Assembly (NCBI RefSeq): GCF_047495875.1
Contig: NC_092462.1
Span: 28,660,523 to 28,724,522, forward strand
Length of the DNA: 64,000 nucleotides
Origin: Pithys albifrons albifrons
Lineage: Eukaryota; Chordata; Aves; Passeriformes; Thamnophilidae
Reading direction: 5' to 3'
Below are positions 1-12,646 of this stretch, in pieces (the stretch's first letter is position 1; every line of letters begins with the position of its first letter). Made by a program: the position numbers and the translations under genes. Under the pieces are notes generated by a model. That model searched no databases. It was given only the letters and a program-made list of their open reading frames with translations, and was not told where the DNA came from.

Positions 1-3000
1 GCTCTTGAAAGTCAGTCCATTTTTTGTATGCATAGAGGTGCCTTATCCATACCTAATTAGAGGTGAGCCCCAAACTCTGCCTGGCATCTGTACATGCTGC
101 TTTAATTCAAATAACAACAGGTGCCTGTTTATGAGTTGTATTATAAGTATCTGAAATCACTCACATGGGTAACATTATAGATCAAAACTGTAAGGAAGTG
201 TATGTATGACTAGGGACTTAACATTTGTTGGGTGCTTATGAACTGTAAGGAACATCTGCTCTTAGTGGGTAGCAATTGCTTTTTTATATTGAATATTGAA
301 GTGGGTTATCACATCTTGGAATGGGTTTTCATCTTCCTTTCATCTCTGTGGCATTTTTTCCTTCATGTTGATTCATACAGATTGAATGGTCACGATGAAA
401 GAGCAGTAGGCAAATGCATACAGAAACAATTTAGCTTTGTATGGTTCAGATGCTGTTATGAGAAAAAGTTTTGCAGGTTTCCACTTAAAATCATAACTAA
501 AGAACTCTGGCATACCAAGTCTGGGCAGCTGCATAAGGTCCTCTGTCAAATATATCATTTAGCTGTCCTCTTGGATAAACATGACCTGCTTGATGTGCTG
601 ATGTGGCCAGCATGAAAAATTCAGATTTTTCAGAAATGAACCTCTAATGTTAATTTATTCTCAAGAACAGTAAGTTCTTGGGCCTCATGTTTACTAGGAA
701 TGCCTTTAAGATGCAGTCCAAGAGTAAAGGATGCCTCTCAAAGTATGTCTCCTTCTCTGCTCCTTGGAGGACCCAAAGCTGGTGATTATACCTTAAACTG
801 AATTTTAAAAATAGCAAGATTTGCATGCAGAATTAGTGAGGCAGAAAACATTGCTGGATGACATGTTCCTGTGTTTTGTGCAGTGAAGTATTTCATTGTC
901 TAGTAAATAAGAATTTAGTATAGGTGAGACCTATCTCTATTCTGATATTCCCCCCAGCAAAAGTGACTGAAAGCAGGAAGGGATCTAGGTAGTTGCTGGA
1001 ATGATTTGGTGAGAAATACCCAACTGTTCTTCCAGAAGAGAGGGTATATGTGGAACTGAGTAAAGCAAGGGGAATGAAGCACTTAGCTTGACAACTGCAT
1101 TTAGTTCCCATTCTGCATGGTCCCAAGTGCAAAGACAAAAAAAAAACCCACTGTTTTTTCAACACACTGCTGACAGCTCTTGCCAGGAAGGGCTGGATTG
1201 ATTTTTTTACTGGCACCTTAGCATTTTTGATCAATAGCTTCACAAATGGGAGGGAATTAATACTCCACCAACTCTTTTTTTTCATACTTTATTTTAATCC
1301 GTTTTTTGGTCTTATTAAAAAAAAGAGTAGTATAAATGCTCAAGGATTAAACTAACTTTTTCAGCCCAACAATTTGGATTTATGTCACTTCAAAACCACT
1401 TTCCTTTGATGAACACAAACACTGGATTAAAACTACTCCAGACTGATAATTAAAAGGCTAAATCCCGTATATAGCATTACAACTGTAATGTGACTGGAAG
1501 AGGATTGCTTATTAGAGCCCATAGGGATTTCAATTATGGCTTTGGGGACTGATAGCCACCGATTTTGTCATGAATCTTATTAGGGCGGACATCAAACCAC
1601 ACAGCATCATGTTGCAGCTTTCCATTGGCATGGTTTTACACAGCCACCACCTTGCACAGAGTAACCGTGGATTAACATTTTTCCCCTGTCAGACAAATGC
1701 TCATGAGGATGCACCTGCAATAAGCCCGAAAGACATCCCCATCTGCCACAGAGCCATTATTCCTGCCTGTAGATCAGGTTCATCATATGCATTTAGTGAA
1801 GGAAAACTACACCATGGTTCATGACAGCCCTTGGAGTGGGATCAAATTACTCCTCATTTCCCAGAACAGGCCACTGAGGAAAGCTAACTGTCAATGGGCT
1901 CCTGCTGGTGTCTAGGGCCTCAGAGGCAAGGAAAAGCTGCTTCTCTTCCATTTGCTTGCTTAATGATCTTGGGAATCACTGGGTGTGATTTGAGAGGTTA
2001 GCTCTCCTGCAGTTTGCAGACATACGGTACCAGAGGCTTGTCCACCTCCAGATTACAGTAGTCACATTAAAGCAATAGAAGCTTTAAGTATGTATTGTGC
2101 CTGCCCAGATACTGATAAAAGTCTACGAGCAGCCACTCTAATGTCACACAAGATCCAGTTTTAAGGCACAAATAGAACTGGGCCCTAAGAACTGAGACCA
2201 GCCGGTTTGTTTACTGAACCTTCCCCGAAAGTGGCAAGGCACCTTTGTATAAAATAAAAAAAAAAAAGAATTAAAAATCAGTGAAACAGAAAAAAGAATG
2301 ATAAAAATTGCAAGCCCTGAGTGAATGCCTTCCACCACTACATCACTGTCCCTTCAAAAACAAGTCATTTATGACTAGTCCCTTCTGAGTGGACTTAGGC
2401 CCCAACCCTTCCTACCTTTGTCCTGCTGCAATAATTACAGCTATTCCTCATCTGCCTTCCTGGACTAATTGTCATTTAAGGCATCTTCCCGAAGGGCAGC
2501 AAGCAGCCTTTGCCTAAACTCAGTTTTTATTTACTTGACATGGAAATAGTTGCCCAAAACACAGGACCATGTCATGTGCTGATCCAAAGCATTTTTTAAA
2601 AAAAATCAAGATGTGTGTTTTGACCTGTGATGTCCGTACCACACATATCACTGCAGTGTGTGAGTATGGGTATTCTTAAATTGATTTTTTTGGTGTAAGT
2701 CTGGTTTTGTTACCTACAGTATTCTGAATTTTATGGTTTTAGCGTGTCTGTAGGTATTGAGTTTTCAAGGCAGCTTGAATTCAGTGATTACACTTGACCA
2801 TATTTTCAAAGAATTGAAATTAGCTTTTTTACAGCAAGTACAGTTACCTTACTGGAAAAGATGATGTGGGTACAATACAAATAATAATTTGAGAAAATTT
2901 CAGCAGTTTTCTTTTTTTACTTGTTACTTAAAGCAATCAGACACACACATTTCTAGAAAAGCTTTAGTGTCTCTCAAGCAAGAGTTTATCTGCATGAAAG

Positions 3001-6000
3001 CTGCTCTACATCAGCTTGAACTGCTAAATGAGACAGGGCTCCAGTCTGACAAGGATGGGACAGAATGGCTGTTGGGGGTGGCACTCTGTGTCGGTATATC
3101 TGAAATACATGTTTTGGGTGGCATGGAGATGCAGCTATCTGAGGCTATTGCTGCCTTTTGCTTTTTTTGTTTTTAACATGACCAATCAATGAGTTTGAAA
3201 TAAAAGCCGAATATGGGCACTCTCAAGCTCTGTTCTCAAATATAGAAATCTGTCACATTAAAACAGGCCCAGTCCCCTCTCTGTTTCTGTGTTATTTATT
3301 GCTCCCTGTGCCCTCAATTCCCTGAGATACTGAACACATCTCAAACACAAAAGGACAGTCTTCTGTGAACTTACAGAAATGGAAATACATTGTGTAACAA
3401 GCCACACTGCAACAGCAGCTGAGGAGAGATCTTAAGGAATGGCATTTTGTGCTGCTTTGGAGTTACTATACTGAGCTTTTACTAATGTGAGATTTTTATG
3501 GGGTAAATTGCTGACATTTCAAAGTCATAATAGTGATACACAGACTTTGAAATATTTTGAGCCATCAAAACTGCTTCTGCCCTAAACAATTACAGCAGAA
3601 AACTCTAATTATTTTGTCTCGTATCCATTGTACAAAGTAAAGATCATGGGCACTAGGGCTGTGATTCAGCACTCCCAGTGAAGGGCAGAGGAGCTGCCTT
3701 TAGACTTGCTCTGTCTTGTCCCAGGTCAAGCAGTGTATATCAGTAGGAGCCCTGCATCCTGCTTGTCTCTTGAACATGGAAAGTGACTTTTCTGTGCTGG
3801 TCATCTTAGGTCTATAAAGGTCCTTGGAAACCTACCATGTCAAATGACTGTAGGAAAAGGTCAAATCATCTGACTGTCTTCATCTCATCATCCTTCTCTA
3901 TCAGCTCATTTGAAGTCATTTATCTACTTAGTTGTCCCCCCATTGACTCATCGCTATTAAGGATCATTAAGAGCCATACACTGTGTGTGTAGCCCAGTTA
4001 ATTACAAAAGACAAAACAGGTACCTTGCAAAAGTCATGCACTTTGAGAGGAATAAACCAGAAGTCCTTTCTTGAAGCTGTAGATTAAAGTCAAGCACTGG
4101 AAGCTTCAATAGCAAAGCATTAGTGTGGCAATTGTGGGCACCATCTGCTAAATCTCATCCAAAAAGGGGCTTTTAAGTCAAAAGTGTAAATTCTACACAG
4201 CCAGATTTGACTATGATTTCTCTAAAATTTTTGGAAATATAGACAATCCTGAAAATGTGATTGCAGTTTTATGCTCCTTTTTCTGAGAATTAAGGAATTA
4301 GTCTGGTGGGACCTGCTGGACTCTAGCTACTGCATGCTCCTGATGGGCTGCTTTGGTGCTCTCAGAGATGAAGAAACACTGCACTGTTCCAAAGGTGGGT
4401 GGCAGAAGTCCCCATCATCCATCTGGCTTCCAAGAAGCCAGCTCTGCCCTTCAGGCAGGAAGTCAAGGACTGAGGGAAGTGTTGACTGTTTGGTCTGTAA
4501 TTAAAAGAAAGGTACTTACAAGAACCTATTCATATCCTTTATGATCTCCCCCAGGATCATTTAACTGACTAATTTGGACAGCCCAGACAACAAATGAGAA
4601 CTTGGTCTCCTCTTTTTCTACAACTCTGTAAACATAATCCTTGATTGATTGGCCTCTAATACATCAGACCTAAATGAAAAATTAATTAGATTGGCTACAA
4701 CCCTGAATTGAGCACTTTACCACTTTGTTGTTTTGTCCATTTGATCCTTTCTTCTTTGATTTATGGGCAAAGGAGAAAAGAGAGACAAAAAAAGAGGAGG
4801 AAAAAGAGATTTGTTGTTGATGTCACTTGAAGTCTGTTGGGTTTATTAAAAGCTGAGCTCTGCTGAGTCAAAAATCAAATTGAGAGAAGCAGTAGCAGAG
4901 GTCCTCTGGCATGTACCATACAAGTGAGAGCAGCTCCTCCCCCAAAAAGTATGCCCTAAGGAAAACCCCCACACTGGTTTTGGCAATCTGGATTTCCCCT
5001 GGTTGTGTCCATGGCTCCAGTGTCCTGGTTTGCATACCCCTTCCCTGCAAGGAATTTTTTTCTTCCTGAAATTGTAGGCCCAGTGCTATGGATCTGCCTT
5101 TGGAAAGGCCAATAAAAATGTTTTGTTGGAGATGGCAAGGGTCTCTGTTGCTGATTTTCACAAGAGGTGCTGGAGGCTTGTGAGAGCTGGCCAATATGAT
5201 GTTGGCTTGTCTGGAAAAATCTTCTAACTGTTGAATATTACCTCATCTAAATACCAGCTAAACATGTCAGTTACCATGTTTCATAATCTCAAAGGGTGAA
5301 TTATAACTCCTGGTGAGAGATAAACCAAATACTTTCTAGGTTTGCAAAGTATTGTAGCATTCAGAGTAGAGTTAGATGACTTGCAAAATAAATTAACCCC
5401 CTCCCAACAATAACACAATGAAGAATGGAAACAAAAAATCTGGACTTGACACATCCAGGGGTGGATGGCAAATGAATAGCATGTTGTTAATCACAGCCAA
5501 ACTTTTTGCCAAAGCTAGAGCCCCAGAAATGTTGCTGAAAAGTAGTAGTATAATAAACACAAACCAGTCTGATGGCTGGGAGGAAATAATGTGATTCTAA
5601 AGTGAAGCACAGTTGAAATGAGAAACTTCTTATGCTCTCTAAAGAGTTATTAAAATGAGAGCAGAAATTAAATTGAATTCCAAAGAGCAGTTATATGGGT
5701 GGATATATAAAAGTTTTTGCCTTAGTGTGACTTTATCCAGAAAAGGAAAACATTTGGGCCAGGTTTGAAAAATACATTTCTTATTTTTTGTAAAGAGCAG
5801 AAAGAAAACTTCTATTTGAAAGAAATTACTTTGACATAAAAAATGGTGGCCTGATTCAGGAAAGCTTTTAAATGCAAAATTTAAGTATTGCATGCATATG
5901 ATGTTTCAAGGCTTTGCTACTTCCAGGGAGCTCTTCATCAGTGCCCAGACACAGGGGACCAATAAAAGAGACATCCATGCTTGATTTCCTCCTTGGAAAA

Positions 6001-8233
6001 GACTTTCTTTACAAGCCATGCCTTCTGCTTTCTTCCTCTCTTTCTTTGCTTGATTTGACAAGATTCAGCCTCAAAGCAGTACCCCAAAAACTGTGGGGAG
6101 TTCTGAGGTAGAAAGTGTATTGTGTGTGTCTGTGTGCATGGTTAGTTGTGCAATATTTTAAAATATATTTTAGAGAAAGCTTGGTTATTTCAAGTTCACC
6201 TGACTGGAGGGGAAACTAACAAAATTCAGATTTTTTCCATTTCCAGGTCAAAACCTCCAGGATCAAACCAGGCAGAGTGGGGATTTCTGTCAAGATTTCA
6301 ACAATCTTTACACTGATTAATTAGAAGACTAGTGCCAGTTCAGGAGGCTCTATGTCACATCTTGTAATGAAACCTTTCAAAAGGGCCCTCTATTTTTCCC
6401 TGCCACAAAAGCAAATTTCACAGCCATGTTATTTTTTAACTAAACAAATGCACAGGTTTTTCTCCACCTGGAGCATTGTGCAAGCCAGCCTCACTCACAA
6501 GACAAGCTGGAAAATGCTCAGATTTCAAGCAGTGGTAACATGTATGGGGCAGGTCTGCAACTGCAGGAAGAGGGGCTGCTTTTTCCAGGTTCAGCAAATA
6601 TAGTAGTTTTCTTCAAGTATTTATTTCTGATTGCCTAATTTAATTGCTGAATCAGAATGGGAATGGTTCATGGTGTGGTTTGGAGGATAAAGCCTGAGAT
6701 TTCTAGTCCTGAAAGGAATTTTTCTGGTGTGAGTGCAGGCAACGTATAGCCTTACTGATACTCAACTTATTCAGTTATCTCCAAAAATAATAATTCCTAC
6801 TTCTGTCATGCTAGTAAGATTCTTCCTTCCACTTCTGGCACAAAACCATGGCACATTCAGGCTCCCAGCCCAACTTCAGTGCACTTTTTCACGTGGGAAT
6901 GTTCTGCCCTACATTACTGTGGTGAATTTTACTGGGACTATTTACAGGTTTTGTATGAGCTTTATTTCTATGAGCTTTATTATTCTAATGGAGATTTTTG
7001 AGCATTATAAATGAGACTGAAGTGGTAAAGGATGATTGTTTCACCAAAAGCCATCTTCATGTTTGACAAAGATTATACCTTATCTAAAATGGTACAGTAT
7101 GAATATACTCTACCTGGACATAAGACCAAAAGAAGAATAGGTATAGGCATTACTCTGTATTTTCTCATTACAGATTTCAGATTCACATCCCTTTAACTTT
7201 TATCAAAAATTCTGCTATGTCCAAGGAAATTGTATCTGAACATCTCTGAGAAATAAATTATAGCAGCCCCTTTTCTGAACAAGATAGGCCTGCCTTTGGT
7301 AAGGATAACAAGTCCACAATGCAACCAGATCAGTGAGGGAAAATCTGCACAGTGCCATGGGCTTTGGCGGCTGTGTGCCTGTGCTTACAACCACTTTTGT
7401 TCCAAGGGACTTACAAGCCATGTGTCTATGACATCTGGTTAGTGAACACCATTATTAAATTGTGCAGAAAAGCCCTTCATGCTCTCTGTGGCTGCAGTAA
7501 CACTTGTGAAATTTGACTGTATCACAAGCAAGCAGAGGCAACAACAGATCTCCTTCTTAGAAGGGTGTACGTAAATCATTGAATTTTCCTCCCTTTGCAT
7601 CTCTAGTCAGCTTTTCTCCAAAGAATTTGATCTGCTACTGACCCAAACACTCAGACTTCATTTGGCGCTTAATTTAGTAATTTTGTTGATTTTTTCCTGA
7701 GAAAATACCATAGGAGATACTCTTAGGAACAGTGCAGAGAGCCCAACTAGCAGTCTCTGTGACTTCTGCTCTCCTGTTGCAGACTGTTACCACAGCATTG
7801 ATGGCTGAGACTCACTCACTGAGTGAATAGTTTACCACTTTAAATTTTCAGTGAAAACAACTTGCATTTTAATTTTCTGCAAATGCTTATTTTCTTTAAG
7901 CTTAATCTCTTTTTCTGCTTTTGGGTGATTGACCCTGTCTCTGGAGCAAATATAGGTAGGAAGAAGAAATTGTGATGCAACTTTTAAATACATACATTTA
8001 AGAATCTGCCACCAAGACTTCTTTTATAAGTTTTTGAATATCATCAAATGAAGCCATTAGTTTCTGAAAAGGATTAAAATGAAAAATCTTTGAAGTTAGA
8101 AAATTGTCTTGGTGAGTTAGGTCTGTTAGGTCTGTGAGAATGGAATGGCTTGGAGTTTTTATTTTTTTCTCCTTACACATAGGAAAATGACATGTTGAAA
8201 CTTTAACCTGATCCGATCAGTGTCTAAGGGCTC
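1..8233. other. Unique non-coding DNA, no gene recognised
   Basis: AT-rich sequence without any frame that resembles a known protein. The longest open frames (232-615 on plus, 893-1285 on minus) show no domain, signal peptide or family motif and their codon use looks random. Short A-runs (for example near 2258-2270) are present but have no target duplication or gene-like upstream sequence that would mark a processed retrocopy. The stretch 1500-1660 has few CpGs and balanced composition and could be conserved, but nothing in it identifies a function. Confidence 0.7.
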
Positions 8234-8292
8234 AGGGTGAAATATTATCCCTCTTAAAGTCAGTGTCAAAGTCCCTCCTGATTTCAGTAGAG
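8234..8292. repeat. Relic of an ancient palindromic (MITE-like) amniote repeat
   Basis: The stretch reads as a decayed copy of a repeat very common in reptile and bird introns, whose core is an inverted pair of GAAGTCAATGG and CCATTGACTTC separated by CAAAACTCC. Here the core is AAGTCAGTGTCAAAGTCC followed by CTCCTGATTTCAGTAG, preceded by AGGGTGAAAT, which also belongs to the consensus. I do not remember the library name. Recognition is by eye only. Confidence 0.45.
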
Positions 8293-8529
8293 TTATGATA
8301 AATCCTTGTGGAAAATGACAAATGGCATTATAGTATTCTCAACTTTTCCCTCTCCCTTTTTTTTCCCCCTAAGTAATAAATCTAATGAGCCATATGGCTG
8401 TTTTTTTCTCTCTTCTCAAAAAATAAAGCTTTTCATGAGAAAACTAGATATGGTGGTCCTTTATGCCTCACGTAGCAGCAAGATTTTGTGTTACTGCATT
8501 AAGAGCAACGAGTCAAATACGGTAATTTG

Positions 8530-8580
8530 AATGAAGTACATGCTTAACTTTTGGGGTAACTGGGACTGCATAAGCAGTTC
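8530..8580. repeat. Relic of an ancient palindromic repeat (second type)
   Basis: It contains GTACATGCTTAACTTTTGGG, close to the CACATGCTTAACTTT unit of an old palindromic amniote repeat that alternates AAGCACATGCTTAA and its complement. The copy is truncated and heavily substituted. It lies about 240 bp from another relic of the same general class and 1 kb from a third, so this part of the window seems to keep several very old insertions. Confidence 0.4.
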
Positions 8581-8592
8581 TATGACCATTCT

Positions 8593-9623
8593 GTCTTGAA
8601 AGTACTTGTATAATTTTTAGTGTAACTACTAAACAGTACAAGGTGTGGGAACAATTTCTTCACTGCTGTTTCAGAAATACATTGTCATCAGGAGTATTTG
8701 TTCAAGGAAAAATAATCAAAAAGTTAGTTATTCAGGTGGTATTTCTGTTAATGTTATTAAAACCATTTCTGGACTGGTGATTTATTTCTTGCTGGGTGGA
8801 GCAAATGAAGTTGCTGCTTCAGGATTAGAGAGGTCACACAGACAGAATAGTCCATAGACTTGGGTTAAAGGCACAAATGAGTCACATTAGTGGTGACTAC
8901 CTTCAATGGGAATTTTATTCTTTCTTATTAGCTCAACACAGGCCAATATGACTGCTTCCCTGCCTTCCGTGCAGAGTGATACTGTACCCAAAGGACAGAA
9001 GGGAAAATATTAATAGTGTGCGATTTCAGACCTCTTTGGGTCTTCAGAAGTGCTCAGAATCAAGCAGTCACCATAACAAGCACCAGGAATTGTAGGAACC
9101 TAATATAAAGCTGCACAACCTAAAAAATGGGTACTGCGCTCATTTAGGAAACCTTCGCTAACTCCTGTTTTGGCCTGGTTTAGAAATCTGTCCCTTTAAC
9201 TGCAATGTTTTTTTCTGACTTTCACATTGATCTGATTATTTCAAGCCTGTAAATAGCTTCTATGATGCAGCTCAGTTACATTACCTGTTCCAGGTTTCCA
9301 TTTTGCTTCTATCTGAGTTTATTTTATTATAGGATATGATATAGCCCAGAGGATTTTTCTTCATATCAAAGTTGCCAGTACTTTCCTCATAAAATGTAGT
9401 CTATATATGATGGAAATAGGCTAAACCTACAAAGGAAATATTCTGAAGCAATATCAGTATTACTAATCTCTCATAGGTCTGAAATTATGTAGTACCCAAT
9501 ACTGAAAACGTCCTCATGAATAGTTTACACCAAATCTAGTGAATTCTTCTCAGTGTCAGTGAAGTTGCTGTAATGTAATATGCCTATGAGTTTGCAGGAT
9601 GGGATTTTATGCTTTTACGTGGC
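8593..9623. other. Unique non-coding DNA
   Basis: No recognisable gene, RNA or transposon. The short open frame 8645-8857 on plus has no family resemblance. Confidence 0.65.
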
Positions 9624-9700
9624 GTAGCACTTGAGCATGTGCTTAAAATTAGGAATAGGCTTAAGTTCAAGGTGATGCACATGCTTTTTGTTGCCAAACC
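9624..9700. repeat. Relic of an ancient palindromic repeat (second type)
   Basis: The sequence carries CACTTGAGCATGTGCTTAAA and, about 40 bases on, GATGCACATGCTTTTTG. This pair matches the alternating AAGCACTTAAGCATGTGCTTAA arms of the old palindromic amniote repeat also seen at 8530-8580. It is clearer than that copy because both arms are partly kept. The assignment is from memory of the consensus. Confidence 0.5.
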
Positions 9701-11923
9701 AGGATGATTTTTAGTCCCTTTCCTGTTTCAGAGGCCTCATCCCCAATTCAAGCCAGGTAGCTGGGCTTTTCTGTCTGCTTGGAGCATGCCTAGATTTAAT
9801 GAGAATACTGCCAAGTGGGGCTTTAAGCTCAAATTGTAAAAATGTGAATTACAGCTCAGAATTTGCAAGTGAAAACCAATGACAGTTATGAGAATGGAGT
9901 AGTCTGTGCATTAACTTACTTATTAGCTCATTTCACGAGTTTCATGTCACTTCGTGCAACAGTGACAAGGGCTGGCTTTGGCAAGCTGTGCTTCTGGTCA
10001 GCACCCAAAATGCTGCTTAGAATGGATTATGGTTTTCCATCGTGACTTTTCCCATCCTCTTAGCAGAGTTGGGCTGTTTGAGGCCTTATTGTTGAAGATA
10101 ATTTCTTGAAAGTTCAAGGAATGAAAAGTTCAATTAGCAGCATGACCTGCCAGTCAGATACCCCACGCTTCTTGCAGACTAGTCATGCATATGCACCCAT
10201 AACTCTCTTGCTTTTACTTGAAAATAAGAAGCTGGGGTTGCCAGTTTAGTAAAATGAAGTAATTTTGCCTTCTAAAGAAGCCAATAATGAAGGAAGGGAA
10301 AGTAATCACTGAGGGACTACGAAGGTGTAATCTACAAAACGTCCTGCTTCATTTTGATATCTTACCTGTTTTTAAAATGCTAAATAATATCCCAAGTAAT
10401 TTTCAGACAGAATTTTTTAAGTTTAAAGAAGTCAATTGCCTTGACCCAGCATTGCTCTTATTCACTGCCAACAATTCTTAGAGAAATCTCACCTGGATAA
10501 TTTTTTAAATTGTTGCAGAGTTGCCAAGAAATTAATATCTTGCTGAGTTATTTCATACCTGATCACTTGCCCTATTCTGATAACTTCTGTTCCTGATACA
10601 GAGCAACTAACTTATGCTTCTTGTGAAGAAATTTGATTTTTATTTTGAGGGTGGAAGCTGTTTTGAGGTATACCATCTTTTTTTCTGGAGCTTGCAGCGG
10701 GAGGGCCACAGTGCTTCCCTTGAGGGATGACTAGCAGATGGTATTTCTCCAGGAGGCCTCTTTCTGACCCATATCCATAAAAAGATGCCACTGGTAAACC
10801 AGCCTTGTCCTGTCACCTGTTTTTATTATGATATAGTAACACATCAGATAACACTCAGTGCTCCCCTATCCTTTATCCCAGTTTTTAAGACTGGAATTTT
10901 TTAAAGCAGTGTAGTCACTTTGCTGGGCTTGGTGTCTGATCATTGTCACATGTGACAGCCAGAAATTATCTGATGCATCTGGGAGAGGAAATGGAAATGC
11001 TGGGCTTGCACTGTGGCTCAGTTGGTGAGCATGCTGGTGCAGTGGAGTGGCTGGGGCAGCTTTTTTATGAGTCTACCTTGCTCATGTATGTGAGAGAACA
11101 AGGGTGGGAGCTCATGGCACCTTGCACAGGTGCAAACCTGCTCAGATTAAGGAAGGAGCAGTGCCACCAGATCAGGGTGCCCAAAATACGGGCAAGGGGA
11201 AAGCAGCCAGTGCGAGCTGGATGCTAGTTTGCTGACTTACCTAGGACTAACAGATGAAAATAAATGCAAATCCTGAATGTAATCACTGACCTGATATGTT
11301 ATGTTTACGTAGTGGATAGGAAGAAGAGGATATAGTGCTAAGGACAACTGTGATAGAGTCATTGAGTATTTCAGCTTGAGAGATTTTTCCAGTGGTAATT
11401 AACATATTTAACTTATTTCTAAAGATTTACAAACATTAAATGACTCTAAGCATTCCATGCTATGAATGTCAAAGAGGCTGATGTAACTTTGGGAGCGTAT
11501 ATTTCATCCATCATAGCACTCTTGTCGCTTAAATGGCACTCAATCCACTTAAAATTGCTGTGATTATAGAAGAACATCAAGTTTCATCAGCCGTGATTAC
11601 TCTGTAATTATCACACATGCACTTCTCAGGCCTTCTTTTCTCTTATGCAACTGTCAGTTTGCAAATACATGTTGAAGAAGAGTCTTTGGAGCTCAGTAGA
11701 TAAACCTGATGTTTCCATTCCATCAGAGTCGGTCTTTTCAGCATGTTAATTTGTACTTTGGGCAGAGGAATTTAACTCTTAAGAATTTTTTTTAGAGCAG
11801 GAAGGAGGGTGAAGTTTCAGTGAAGACCTTCTCATCTGCAGAGGACCATATTGGTTAAACTAACTGCAGAGAGGTTTTGATTAGCCACTTCAAGGTCTTT
11901 ACCTTACATTCCTAAATTAATAA
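9701..11923. other. Unique non-coding DNA
   Basis: No gene recognised. The frame 10943-11227 on plus is the longest and has no protein-like features. The stretch ends at the left flank of the LTR stack. Confidence 0.65.
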
Positions 11924-11961
11924 ATAACGTGGAGGAATAAGGACACCACGCACCAGACCAA

Positions 11962-11969
11962 TGACGTCA
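11962..11969. promoter_or_regulatory. Palindromic CRE-type site in the old LTR
   Basis: TGACGTCA is a perfect full-site cAMP response element, the core bound by CREB/ATF factors. It lies downstream of the AATAAA of the LTR in its sense orientation, close to the LTR end, and still keeps its CpG in an otherwise decayed element. Function is not shown. Confidence 0.5.
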
Positions 11970-12001
11970 AGCTAATGTCATTTATTACACACTGCACACG
12001 G

Positions 12002-12009
12002 TTTATATA
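12002..12009 (-). promoter_or_regulatory. TATA box of the old ERVK-like LTR
   Basis: TATATAAA on the minus strand sits about 15 bases before the AATAAA at plus 11986-11981. The nested LTR begins at 12014, directly upstream of this box in the sense direction, so the core promoter was cut off from its own U3 region. Confidence 0.5.
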
Positions 12010-12013
12010 GGGT
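12009..12013. repeat. Target-site duplication, left copy (AGGGT)
   Basis: AGGGT immediately before the TG of the nested LTR, identical to 12642-12646 on the other side. A 5-bp duplication fits ERVL and some ERV1 integrases. Confidence 0.85.
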
Positions 12014-12641
12014 TGTGCTGGTTTAAAGGTGAACCAGCAGGGGAAATGAACTCACCACGAGAGAGATTATAAGTCAGAGCTAAAATTTAATAATAATATT
12101 ACAATAACAACACTGATACACAAGGGAAATTGCTTTCAACTCACAATACCCCAGCAGTATAACCCAGTGTCCTGGGGCACAAACCCAAGGGGGTTTGTTT
12201 GCCCTTGTGCTGAGACCCCTGTGGCTCCCCCAAGTCCAGAGCAAAAGGAAAAGAAAAACCTGTTGGTGCAGGCGAGGGCTGTGGTCTGGGCGAGAGCGGT
12301 GATCTCCTCCTGTCGAGGTCCTGCTGCTGCTCTGGATCCGACGAGAAGGTTCCCGAGGTCTTCTTACCCACCACTTATGTACCCTCAGGGAGCACTCAGT
12401 CCCTCCCCCTGGGCGGGGACTCACACAATGGGTGATTAACTCTGAGAGCCAGGGGTTGTTGAGCTGTTGATGGCCCATTGGCAGCTCCGCCCCCCTCAGG
12501 CTGGGTGTGAAGTGATAATGGCTCCCTGGGCAGCTGCTGCTAATGGCCCATTGTCCTTGGGGAATGAATAGAGGGAGTGGAATACACAGGTTTGATCACC
12601 ACCACACAGGGTTAGCTGGTCCCTCCAGCTGAACTAGGACA
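12014..12641 (-). mobile_element. Solo LTR of family A (628 bp, 5-bp TSD)
   Basis: The element runs TGTGCTGG...CTAGGACA on plus, that is TGTCCTAG...CCAGCACA in its sense direction on minus, with canonical TG/CA ends and perfect AGGGT duplications on both sides. It is homologous over its whole length to the interrupted LTR at 56687-58035, which confirms both boundaries independently. Orientation is taken from a TACATAAGT-type TATA region mid-element followed by ATTAAA near the 3' end. There are no internal genes, so it is a solo LTR left by recombination. A 132-codon frame inside it (12080-12478, minus) is not conserved in the other copy and is not treated as a gene. Class (ERVL or ERV1) is inferred from the 5-bp duplication. 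Confidence 0.88.
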
Positions 12642-12646
12642 AGGGT
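12642..12646. repeat. Target-site duplication, right copy (AGGGT)
   Basis: Exact match to 12009-12013 across the family A LTR. Joining the two flanks restores a continuous older LTR. Confidence 0.85.

Noticed and set aside
232..615. 127-codon plus frame near the left edge
   Set aside because: Random composition rich in F, L, C and H, no motif, and it starts at a non-ATG codon.
12080..12478. 132-codon minus frame at 12080-12478
   Set aside because: It lies inside the family A solo LTR, overlaps another frame on the opposite strand and is not preserved in the second copy at 56687-58035.
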